This document shows positions 1-8,831 of a stretch of DNA of 64,000 bases, piece after piece. Position numbers and translations under genes: made by a program. Positions within the stretch are counted from its first letter, which is position 1, and each line of letters starts with the position of its first letter. Source of the stretch: Oscheius tipulae (lineage: Eukaryota; Nematoda; Chromadorea; Rhabditida; Rhabditidae); the NCBI GenBank assembly GCA_037178975.1, contig JASJZH010000005.1, forward strand, positions 3,968,001 to 4,032,000, read 5' to 3'. The notes below the pieces were generated by a model. It was not told the DNA's origin and did no database searches. It saw only the letters and a program-made list of their open reading frames with translations.

Positions 1-32
1 GCTATTTTGTTACAGGAAAACCATGAAATTAC

Positions 33-269
33 TTTGATATCACACTCCGGACAGAACTGTGAATAATCGGGAATCATTTTTTCACAGTGGATACAGGAAA
101 TGAGCTGAGGACGAGTGTCCGCAGGTGGGAACCTGAAGAATTTTGTATACTTTTTGAAACAGAAAAAAACTCACTTGCTAAAGATCTGGACAGCTAGGTT
201 CTTGAACTCTTCCCTCGTGTTCGAATCCATCTTTTCCAGCTTTAGGAAGGCTTTTGAACAGACCGAAAA
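33..269 (-). CDS. IFT-A complex protein, WDR35/IFT121-like, C-terminal exons (partial)
   Basis: Two minus-strand exons, 269-175 and 132-33, joined in phase across a 42-nt intron. The next donor lies at 32-31, so the protein continues past the left edge. The spliced peptide reads FSVCSKAFLKLEK, then IFSKFPPADTRP, then a zinc ribbon: C-x2-C (CIHC) and, after MIPDYSQF, a second C-x2-C (CPEC). The order 'CSKAF-KLE ... IFSK-PP-D-R ... zinc ribbon' is what I recall at the C-terminus of WDR35/IFT121, a retrograde intraflagellar transport subunit; that family match is recalled, not computed. Exon 1 begins right after an acceptor (ctag) at phase 0. I could not find upstream exons before the retrotransposon at about 0.8 kb, so the gene may be interrupted or pseudogenised there. 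Another IFT-A subunit with a similar zinc ribbon (WDR19, IFT122) is the main alternative. Confidence 0.5.
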
Positions 270-805
270 CTAGCGATTGGCACAGCTTGTGACTGCTGAA
301 AGAGGTTATTTTATAGAAAGACATTTCATGTTTATTGCTGGAATATATTTCGAGCAAAAAGCTGAAGGGTGAACAGTCACAAGAGTCTATTCGATATTTA
401 TAGGAGTAGAGAAACAACAGTTTGCACAGTAGTTAGTGTCAAGGAGTACAGGAAAACTACTTGTTTTGCAATTAATGAGTATTCTTCTACTTCTACGTTT
501 TCACCTTGTTTTCATGAAACATTTCTGTTACCATTCTTCAAAAGCTACCCTTCAGAGACTTTTAAACAATAGAGGTTACCTTGAAACATGTTCAGTTCTT
601 CAAATTCCTTCAGTCTCATCCAATCTTTTTGGTTTTAAGGCGCATCAGTGGCAAGAAAATAACATTTTTCACCTTGGATTCAGTATACAATATCTTCTTG
701 AAACATTTTTCGGCACATTTTTGACAGAAGTTTCCTAAGAACAGTTTTACCAGTATCTCTTGGAACAGTTGAACATTTGACGTTTCGTTGGAACGGTTCT
801 CCGAC
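270..805. other. Unassigned stretch between IFT-A exons and retroelement
   Basis: Upstream exons of the minus-strand IFT-A gene should lie here. Several short open frames exist on both strands, but none has convincing family similarity or paired splice sites. Confidence 0.3.
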
Positions 806-2397
806 ATTTTATTATTATTATTTATTTACGTTTTTCAAGTCTATGTGTCTAGCATAGATCTCAAGATTTTCCATTCTTCGGCATCTCGGTGCCACCAGTC
901 CGTGCCCGCTAACTCCCGAATCTCGTCTTCCCATCGTTGACGCCTTCCGCCTCTAGATCTTTTGCCTTCAAGTGGTGTCCATTCGGTAATAGTCCTGGTC
1001 CATCTGTTCCCGTTCATCTGCGTTATTTTTTCCGTCCAGGTCATCTTAAGACAGTATCCTCTTTTTCCAGTCCACCAACTTTGTTCTTGCTCTTATCCTT
1101 TCATTCTGCCATCTGTCAAGAGAAGTGATTCGTAGCATTCTTCTTTCCATCCGCCTTTGGCTTACTTCGATGTATCTCTTGTCCGATTCCTTCAGTGTCC
1201 ATGTTTCTGCTGCATAGAGAGCTACAGGAGTAACGCATGAATCGAAGAGTAATTTCCTTTTCTTCATGGTCAGCTGTCTGCATGTCAGGAGGTTGGAAAT
1301 CTTGTTGAAGGCACCAAACGCCTGTCCCATTTTTCGTTTGACCTCTTCAGAATCGTCCAGTGGAATGGAGATCTGTGATCCAAGGAAAACGAAATTATCC
1401 ACAAAGTTGAAATTGGATCCGTTGATGATAATTGGGGTTTTGTTCACGATGTTGGAAAGAAGTACGGTCTTTTTGGTATTAATTTCGAGACCTACTGAGC
1501 CCAGTGCTCCAGTCAACTTATGTAGCATTCTTTCCATTCCTGGTCGGCTCCTAGACAACAGCACGATGTCGTCCGCATATCCGAAAATATGGAGATGTTG
1601 CCCGTTGATTCTGATCCCTTCGTCTTCCCAGTTGATCCTGTTGATGGCATAGCTCAGAGTGGCGTTGAAGAGTTTCGGACTGAGTACGTCTCCTTGATGT
1701 ACTCCTCTTTTCACATCTATTGGGACTCGACTGCCGTTGATCAGAAGGTATGTAGATCCGGATTGGTATAGACGTTGCAGAAGTTGGATCAGAGAAGAAT
1801 GAAGCCCCATCTCTGTTAGCGCGTTCCACGTAGACTGCCAGCTGATAGTGTCAAACGCTTTTTTGGAGTCGATGAATCCCAGGCATAGTTTGAGGTTGTG
1901 TTCTGAGCTTTTTTCGATGATCTCCTTGACAGAGTGTATTTTGTCCAGCGTCGAGTATCCTTTGCGAAAGCCTGTTTGCCAATTATCTGCTTGCTCTTCC
2001 AAACACGTTTCCATTCGTCTCATGAGTACTCGGGATATAACTTTGGCACATGATTGAAGCAGGCATATCGGTCGGAAGTTTGCTGGATCATCTGAGTCGC
2101 CCGATTTGTGGAGTAGAGTAACGATTGCTTCCGTGATTCCTCTGGGAACTGCTCCTCCATTCACCAAGTGATTCAGAATGTTGCCGATTATTGCTCCAGC
2201 CTCTTCTTTAGCTTGGTAGCTCTTCTTAGTTGACAGATAGCGCTGATTACCTCATCAGACTCGAATGGAGAGAGATCTTCAAATTCGCGAATATCTGCTG
2301 GCCTGACCGGACCTTGTGCAGAGTATAGGTTGTCGAAGAAGCTCTTGAACCTATCCACGGTTGCCTTCTGCGAATAATCGTTGGTGTTCGATTTGGC
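806..2397 (-). mobile_element. Decayed RTE-type non-LTR retrotransposon (reverse transcriptase fragment)
   Basis: A long minus-strand frame (2167-1046) encodes a reverse transcriptase. Visible blocks are a finger region (NFRPICLL), FIDSKKAFDT, GVHQGDVLSP and the catalytic FGYADD box, followed by a thumb region. After a stop at 1046 the protein resumes in another frame (1044-841) with the GRRQRWEDEIRELAGTDW-type tail seen at the end of RTE-clade proteins. Upstream, coding similarity continues to about 2397 in a third frame (KSFFDNLYSAQG, ICQLRRATK), so there is another frameshift near 2205. No endonuclease domain is visible, so the copy is 5'-truncated. The 3' end abuts an (ATT)n tract near 806-825, matching the short tandem-repeat tails of RTE elements. 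At least two frameshifts make it non-autonomous. Confidence 0.85.
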
Positions 2398-2485
2398 TTA
2401 TTTGATTGTAGCATTATTTAGGTTCCAATCAAGCGTCATCAACGGAAAGCTTTTGCGCAGTGGACGGATTATTTCGTGCCTTTGA

Positions 2486-2665
2486 AGTTTTCACGCAACT
2501 ATTATCTTAACATTCGGTATCGTAGACGTTGGAACAGGCGTGCTCATAGCTGTTCCCAACATCGATCGTCCTAAAATTGGAGCACGTACCCTAATGGCAG
2601 TGGTGCTAACAGATCGCTTCAATAATGCCTGTAAGACCCATGACCAGTGCTATCATAGAGTAATA
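2486..2665 (+). pseudogene. Possible phospholipase A2-like exon or fragment
   Basis: An open frame reads ...FGIVDVGTGVLIAVPNI..., then LTDRFNNACKTHDQCYHR. The CxxHDxCY arrangement matches the calcium-binding/catalytic motif of secreted phospholipases A2, with H-D as the catalytic pair. One of the two adjacent cysteines of the usual CCxxHDxCY is an alanine here (NAC). A candidate donor (gtaata) follows the motif. No start codon, glycine-rich calcium loop or second half is visible, so this is either a single exon of an unresolved gene or a relic. The similarity rests on one short motif. Confidence 0.25.
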
Positions 2666-3060
2666 TAAGTCAGAAGAACTGCGATGACACGCAAGTTTCT
2701 ACCGTTTACCGATTTCTATTTCTGATCTAGTTTTTGCGCTTTCTGAAGAACATTTCGGTTCGATTAGAATGTTTTTGCCTTCTGCGATACTGTGAAAAAG
2801 TTCGGATATTTGGCGAAGAGTGATGTACATCAATAGGTGTTTCGATAACTATAAAGAACTGGTTCCTCATTCTTCGAAACAAGTCTGATTGGTTCTCTGA
2901 CGTCCTTTCATAGTTCCTGACTGGGCTTCAATAGCGTGGTAAACAATAGAGATAAGGTAGCACTGAGTTAGCACAACGGTCACGAGACAGCAAGCTTGCA
3001 AAACTCAGGCAAAGTTTATATCAGAGACATTATGCAGCAAGTCGGCTGGGTTGTTAATAG
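2666..3060 (+). other. No gene resolved between PLA2-like fragment and L-domain gene
   Basis: About 395 bases with no convincing exon. The 5' exon(s) of the downstream L-domain gene should be here or further left but were not recognised. Confidence 0.3.
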
Positions 3061-3737
3061 TATCTCTGCCAACCAAGTTGGCGGATCTGATTCTTCTTCA
3101 GAACATCGAGAAGATTGACAGCAAACACGACTTGGCTCTGGAGATCGTGGACAACAAGGAACTTGATCAGATCGACCTCCCCAAACTGAAGACTCTCACG
3201 TCGAATGCAACGGTCAAGCTGAGGATTCGCGGAAACAATAAGCTCTTGGACAAGAACGAGTACGAAAAGTTGAAGAAGCAGTTGAGCTTGAAGGACGAGG
3301 AAATGGAGACGGATTACGTTGTCCCGACTACTGCTGTACCGACTGGAGTTACTGCAACAACGGAAGAGTCGTCGGATGCTGAGGACAATGGAGAAGAGAC
3401 CAGCAGCCTGGCTTTTACCTCGGGATCGGGTAGCAGCAAAAGCAGTGGCTCTTCTTCTACTGGAAAGAAGGTCGCAATCGCTATCGGGTTCGTGATCGCT
3501 CTACTCGTGCTGCTCGGATTGGTCGGCTTCGTCGTGTACTGGCTCGTGATCAGGAAGAAGCTGCAGAAGAATAAGGCTCCAGAAGGAAAGAGAAACGTCG
3601 AGAAGAAGGCCCAGAAGTCGATGGAGCAGACTACCAAGTCCGTAGAACAGACGTCAAAGTCCGGCCTGGTTCGTGGTGGGGAAATGAACACCATCGACAA
3701 GAGCATGGAACAGGCTAACAAAAAAACCGCTTTGTGA
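3061..3737 (+). CDS. Receptor L-domain single-pass membrane protein, 5' end not found
   Basis: The frame opens after a candidate acceptor at 3059-3060 and has no upstream ATG, so this is probably the last exon of a larger gene. In order: the end of a leucine-rich Receptor L domain (LALEIVDNKELDQIDLPKLK, then LRIRGNNKL), a Ser/Thr/Glu-rich stalk, one membrane helix of about 25 residues starting KKVAIAIGFVIALLVLL, and a lysine-rich cytoplasmic tail with repeated K-S-M/V-E-Q-T units ending at the stop at 3735. No kinase domain follows. Single-pass L-domain proteins related to the ectodomain of insulin/EGF receptors are common in nematodes; their ligands are mostly unknown. Part of the L domain and any signal peptide are missing from what I can see. 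Confidence 0.6.
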
Positions 3738-4249
3738 TCTCATCCCGTAAAGAACCTGCGGAATGTCTTGTGCTTGTTAATGCTTACTTTGGCCAGTCAG
3801 CATTCGTTTCCTTGGTTGAATGCCAGCTATAACGTGCTTTTGTAGAACCTTCCTCTCCAAACTTTTGCTCTGCCAAGATCCCATACACAGACATTACAAA
3901 CAGTTGCGCCAGTCTATGGATAAGCGGTTGTTGTCTTTGCTCGTACAATGAGGACGGTTCCTACAGAAGCTAGAAGCTTCTAAATGTCTTCTTCGTCTAG
4001 TCCCAATACTCTCACAAATATCAACTGTTTGGCCTTCATCAATATATTATACACCTATAAGAGAAAAAAAACGTACTCTAGAACAAAATCTAGGGCGAAT
4101 CTTTTGACTATTGCCTGAATCGCTGGGCTCACGGTAAAACTGTTATATTTAAATAGTCAACGAGCTTCAACTTTCCAAAGAACCGATTGATCAGAAGTGT
4201 TTTATTCATTCACTTTGGTCTCTCTCGGGCCTCTCTGTTCCCTCGTCTC
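3738..4249. other. Intergenic, no gene seen
   Basis: 3' region shared by the L-domain gene (+) and the SLC6 fragment (-). Nothing coding was recognised. Confidence 0.5.
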
Positions 4250-4612
4250 CTAGTACTCGCTCCGAAGACTCTTATGCCGATTGATGATGGCAGGCCTGTT
4301 CAGGTCGATTTCGGTCATGTTGGACTGGGTGCTGGCCTCTTCCATCGCAGAGTACGTCTCCCCGGGCTCGGTAATTCCACACTGTTCATAGTAGCGACTG
4401 AAGCTCTTCAGCTCCTTGGTCGGACGGAACAGATAGTGGAATTTAATGCCGTCGCGACGGAAACGCCACCATTTGTAGCAGAAGAAGATGGGGATGGGCA
4501 TAATGACCCCCAGATTTAGAATCCAGCCAATCACCTCGGCCCACGTCGGATAGGTGTAGCTGTTGCCGGACTTGTCCAGCTTGAGCACGTAGGGGACCTC
4601 GCGGATCAGCGA
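4250..4612 (-). pseudogene. Orphan C-terminal exon of an SLC6 sodium:neurotransmitter symporter
   Basis: The frame reads VPYVLKLDKSGNSYTYPTWA, EVIGWILNLGV, a membrane stretch MPIPIFFCYKWW and then FRPTKELKSF before a polar tail and the stop at 4250. The 'YPTWAEVIGW ... IPI ... Y K ... RPT' pattern is the twelfth membrane helix and C-terminal tail of the SLC6 family. Nothing upstream on this strand resembles the other eleven helices: the frame hits a stop just beyond 4612, and a repeat copy starts about 45 bp further on. A possible acceptor (gcgag, RC of about 4598-4602) leaves room for a normal last exon, but no partner exon was found. I regard it as a 5'-truncated remnant or a gene broken by rearrangement. 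Confidence 0.6.
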
Positions 4613-4654
4613 TTAAAGAAAGCGTATTAATCTTATTTAAACATATGACCTATT

Positions 4655-4865
4655 TTTCTTTACTAAAGCGCAGTAGTGTCCGTCCGTCCGTCTGTCATGG
4701 TGTCCGCACAATTGCATGTCAACACTAATACCCATAAACTCTGACAAGCCATTTCATGTCAAGCGACAAGGTGAAGAGTCAACTGTGGGAGCAGTTTTTC
4801 TTTTTACTATGGAAGCGGCGAAGCCGCCTGTCTTCAATTCTAAACCAAAACTAAACTTGAATTCT
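4655..4865 (+). repeat. Interspersed repeat family, copy A
   Basis: About 210 bp resembling segments at about 11575 and about 53996. Shared marks in order: TTTCTTTACTAAAG, a (TCCG)n-like run, GTCATGGTGTCCGCACAA, TCAACACTAATACCCA, CAAG(C/T)CATTTCATGTCAAG, a short hairpin GCGGCGAAGCCGC, then TCAATTCTAAACCAAA. It carries no protein. It lies beside the orphan SLC6 exon. Confidence 0.75.
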
Positions 4866-5231
4866 TTGCGGTTGCTCCCGTACTGTTGCGGCAAGCACCG
4901 CACAATAAGTCGCCTTCATACCTCCAGTTGAATGAAGCTGTCTGGAACATGTGGTCCAAACGAAAGCCACAAATCGGATTTCCGTGCACTCCAGAACTAT
5001 TATTATTTGGTCTGTTCTTTGGATTTTCTTCTTGTGGAACATAAAACTGTTTCATCTATCTTATATAACCATTTTTCCGACAGAATCTTCGAAAGTTTCA
5101 GAGCCCCCGATTCTCTCATCAATGGGACACACTTCAGTTACTTTCACTGGGTCGTTAAGTTGACTCTACGATGGGAACTCTTGTCGACTACAGTAGCAAG
5201 ACCATAGTTTATTCTCAGAACCCAGTTTCGG
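4866..5231. other. Intergenic, no gene seen
   Basis: Between repeat copy A and the secreted-protein gene. The overlapping short open frames show no recognisable domain. Confidence 0.4.
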
Positions 5232-5809
5232 TCACTTAGACAGTAGCTGTGGAGGCAGCTTCGGCGACTGGAGTAGCAACGAAGCCACAACTGGTGCACT
5301 TTCGGCAGCGGCAGGACCAGCAGTGCTCTCAGCACCGACAGAGGTCTCAACGGTGATCTTGAACTTATCGTCGTCCTTCTTGTCTCCATGGATCTTCTTG
5401 ATGTACTGAGGAGCGACCTTCTCGGCCTTGATGTCCCCCTCCTCCTTCTTCTCGTGATGCTTGGGCAAGAGCTCCTTGTGCTTGCAGGCTCCCTGCTCGA
5501 ACTTGGCGATCAGACGGTCAACTAGATGAGACTCGAAGAGGACGTCGGCGATGATCTTGTGGAAGATGGAGAACTGAAGTGAATCTATCAGTTGACTCTT
5601 CTCAATGTACTCACCTTGCTGGGCTTGTGCTCTTTGTATTCTCCCTCATTGTGGTGACGAGTGCAACGGGTTTTCCCAGTGCTGGCTTCAGTGGTCGAGA
5701 CAAACTCTCCAGTCTTGGAAGTAACAGCAGCAGCTGTAGCGGTTTTGGTATCGTCGGCATAGACGGCGACTCCGAGGAGGAGGAGAGCGATGAGAGAAGT
5801 GAGCTGCAT
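5232..5809 (-). CDS. Small secreted Lys/Ala/Glu-rich protein of unknown function
   Basis: Two exons, 5809-5615 and 5573-5232, joined phase 0 to 0 across a 41-nt intron (gtgagt...cttcag). The product is about 178 aa. It starts with a clear signal peptide (MQLTSLIALLLLGVAVYA) and continues with a Thr/Ala-rich segment, a CTRHHNEGEYKEHKPSK block, an amphipathic stretch (FSIFHKIIADVLFESHLV), a lysine/glutamate-rich part (KHHEKKEEGDIKAEK) and a low-complexity Ala/Ser tail. Only two cysteines remain after the signal. I do not recognise the family. A TATA box 36-43 bp upstream of the ATG implies a short 5' UTR. Confidence 0.7.
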
Positions 5810-5844
5810 GGACGAATGTGATATCTTTCTTCACTCTGAAGACT

Positions 5845-5852
5845 CTTTTATA
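5845..5852 (-). promoter_or_regulatory. TATA box of the small secreted protein gene
   Basis: TATAAAAG on the minus strand, 36-43 bp upstream of the ATG at 5809. Such a clean TATA box is scarce elsewhere in this window. Confidence 0.55.
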
Positions 5853-6234
5853 CGGGGGATACCTCGGTTTAGGTGTGAAGCGAAGGCTAAGATGGCGGTC
5901 ATAAAAGTATCAAATAGCCGCATAGTCTGCGAGGAAATGATGAATAGGATGGCTCGTATCTTTCATCTATGATTCGAGTCTAAGGTTTTAGACCAGTTGC
6001 ATAATAGAGTAGAGAAAGACAAGCTGTGTAACAGTGCTAAATCACAGTTCAGCTAAAGGACTCTCAAGTCAGGCTCCTGAGACGAAAATATCGAATAATA
6101 CGGTTTGACGGGAAACGCTTCAGTTTTTTTTTTCGACTTTTTGGTGTACAAACAACGCAAGATTTGTTAATTGTACATCCTTTATGACCTCTTGATAGAC
6201 ATGCAGACATCCCTAGTTTAATCAATTACAGGCT
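5853..6234. other. Divergent intergenic region
   Basis: Separates the minus-strand secreted gene from the + strand 3-beta-HSD-like gene and presumably contains both promoters. The right end is an acceptor-like attacag three bases before the next ATG. Confidence 0.5.
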
Positions 6235-7494
6235 ATGAAGCTAGTAGTTTTGGGAGCCGATTCGTGGATCGGATCGCGATTCGTCAAGTGTGCCGGCAGT
6301 CTTCCCTCCCTCGATGTCGTTGGCTGGGCAATGGAAAAATCTGCTGGAACAGGTAACTTCTGTTTCGAAAAAAACATACAAAAGAATTGTTAGACTTCCG
6401 CGGAGCCCATGTTTACGGGATAGAGAATGTTGCGAGCGCAGTTTCCGGGGCTGATATTGTCGTGAATCTACACGAATCGCAGGACTTTTCCCTTACCCCG
6501 AACGAAAAAGCTCTCCATCATCATAATGTCCAATGTAGGTTTTTGTACCTTCCATAAAAGGCCAGTCTAGTTGTCGAATCGCTCATTTCTACACATCAAG
6601 AGCCCGGTCACAACTGGAAACTGATACATCTGTCAACGCCACTTCTGCAATGCTCCTCTCGTTGGCCGAACGTCAATGGGAGTGAAACACAGCCAGATGA
6701 AGTACCGTCATCAAGACCATTCAAGGTTTTACTATTCACTTCATTACTCATACCAACTTTAGGCCTATTGCTCTTCGAAGCAACGAGCCGAAGAGCTTCT
6801 GAAATGTTCAACGATTGACTGTATTGTCGTACGCCCGGTCGATGTCTACGGCCAAGGAGACGACTGCTCTGTCATCACAGACATTCTCAAAATGTCATCA
6901 AAATTCGGATTCTCTCCCGAAATTGGCGATCGCGATGGAGTGACACAGCTGATGGCCCTCGACAATCTCATGCTCGGTCTGTGGAATTGCGTGGAGAAGC
7001 TGTATCCCGACGATTTCGAAGAAGACGAGAGCAGCCAGTCCCTCCACTGTTTGTCTTATTATCTCTATCAAGTATCACCAATTTCAGGCGAACAATCGTA
7101 CGAGGACAGAGATCTCGGCGAGAGAGTTTTCGAGACGATACTGCTCTGCGACGACACCGAGAAACGGCCATTCTTCGAAAATTTCGGCGATTGTATTCCC
7201 GGAGGCAAGATCCACATTCCACTTCTACCGCTCTACTACATCTATTACTTTGTCGCAATGATCATCTGTCTGTTCGGACCAGGCTTGGCCAAGAAGATGC
7301 CGGATCCGGACTATTTTTACATGAATTTTCATCACTGGACCTTCTTCAACAATTTGAAGGCCAGACAGTACTTAGAATACAAGCCTCTCCCTTCCCAGAA
7401 CGAGCTGAAAACCTCCCGTGACTACTATCGCTCCCTTTTGCCTTCCAACATTGCCAGATTTTCGTGGCAAACTACTCGTCCTTTCCCTCGTTGA
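6235..7494 (+). CDS. 3-beta-hydroxysteroid dehydrogenase/isomerase-like extended SDR
   Basis: Four exons (6235-6352, 6394-6534, 6571-6725, 6763-7494) join in phase with 36-41-nt introns, giving about 360 aa. The N-terminus MKLVVLGADSWIGSRF is a Rossmann dinucleotide-binding start; the third glycine of the usual GxxGxxG is shifted (GADSWIG). The catalytic YxxxK is present (AYCSSKQRAEELL), followed by VRPVDVYGQGDD, typical of 3-beta-HSD and other extended SDRs. Near the C-terminus is a hydrophobic segment (LLPLYYIYYFVAMIICLFGP) suggesting membrane association, as in ER/mitochondrial 3-beta-HSDs. The substrate cannot be read from sequence. The first gene of a close head-to-tail + strand series; an acceptor (attacag) three bases before the ATG suggests a trans-spliced leader. 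Confidence 0.7.
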
Positions 7495-7653
7495 CTGTAC
7501 TTCTGTATTTATTTCACGTTTTACACGTATCTTCGTATACTTTGCACTTTTTACCCTAGTGAAGTTTTACCAGAACAGCGCTCTTGCTGCAGCTCGTTGA
7601 TTTCGCTCTATATCGTTCCTTTTTCACCATTCAGTTGCTAAATTCTTCTAGAA

Positions 7654-8511
7654 ATGGCCAACGGGACTTCGAAGAAGTCGACGAGGAGCACGCTGGCTCG
7701 ATCGAGCTCGGTCGAGAATGTCCACGGGTTAGTTTTATTCTTTCTTTCTCTCTCTCTCTCTCTTTCTTTCTCTTGGTCGAACATTCAAGTCCAAATTTTT
7801 CCAGGAAGAAGATCACAGTAAAGAATAGGTCGGGTTCTACTAGCAGGCTGAATGAGCCCAAGTTGGAAATCGTTGAGGCGGATCCACTGGATCCCCTGCT
7901 GGCCAAGTTCAGCCTGAAAAGTCGGATGGCCATGCGGAAGTCTGAACATCGGGCAAGCAGTACGTCCCATTTTATATCCAAGGCCAATAGAGAACCTCAG
8001 ACTTTAAACAGGTAGCCAGCACTATTCAAAGATTTGGGCCAGGGCAGGCTGGCTCTAAGGATATCGCCTTTTACGACCCCCCTGTTCTCAAAGTCGTCCT
8101 CGAGGGCTTCAATCGCGGCAAGAAGTGGGACATTCAGCTGACCAGCGAATACCTCCCGCCCATCATTGGTTAGTTTATTCATTTTTGTAGAAATAAAATT
8201 CAGCCAACCTTTCTGAAAGAACATGCGGCGCCATCTGCGTCCAGAGTCTCGATATTATCACCTCTAAGCTACTGGCCAATATCCTTACAGCCAGCCGCTG
8301 TAGACCGAGCCTCGGAGTCGATATTGCCGCAGAGGAGAGAAAAGAACAAGCCGATACTTGTCTCAAGGTTTTTTTGACAGTCTTTTCAAGATCAATACAG
8401 TTTCAGAATTTACGAGAATTACGCGATTCCAAGAAAGTTCCTGTCATGAAGATTTCGGAAGAAGTAGCCGTCCAGCTCCATGATGTTCTCCATCGACTAC
8501 GGGCCATCTGA
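7654..8511 (+). CDS. Katanin p80-like con80-only protein (KATNBL1/MEI-2 type)
   Basis: Five exons (7654-7727, 7805-7959, 8016-8168, 8204-8367, 8407-8511) join in phase, about 216 aa. The first part is basic and Ser-rich (MANGTSKKSTRSTLARSSSV). The C-terminal half matches the con80 domain: DIQLTSEYLPPII, CGAICVQSLDIITSKLLANI, SLGVDIAAEERKEQADTCLK, NLRELRDSKK. Con80 binds the N-terminus of the katanin AAA ATPase p60 and microtubules. No WD40 repeats precede it, as in vertebrate KATNBL1 and nematode MEI-2, which regulate severing in spindles. It begins 160 bp after the 3-beta-HSD-like stop; an acceptor (ccattcag) at about 7627-7634 precedes the ATG and supports operon-style processing. Intron 1 contains a (CT)n tract. 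Confidence 0.75.
7738..7775 (+). repeat. (CT)n microsatellite in intron 1 of the katanin-like gene
   Basis: Pyrimidine run of TTTC and CT units inside the intron, doubling as a polypyrimidine tract. Confidence 0.7.
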
Positions 8512-8831
8512 TCCCTCGACATTCTCGCTTGTTCTGAGTCTGCCTCTTTCTCCGCCAAGTTCCTTCCCGGCCAAACTCTTTGTACTATACTCGTCGCACT
8601 AACTGTATTATCACACGCATTTCCACTTTTATTTATTTCGATAAAGTTTTATCTGTAAAATCTTGTTCTTCTCTTAATGTTGTGCCATTTCATTACTTTG
8701 TTTTCGCCAACGATTGCCGTAAACGTGCCCCGTTCTTTCATTCGTCTTCGAATCAGCAGCTTTCGAACATTTCTTTCTTTTTATCGACAATTTCCAATCA
8801 TTTATTTTTTATTTTCAGCCGTTCTTCGTAT

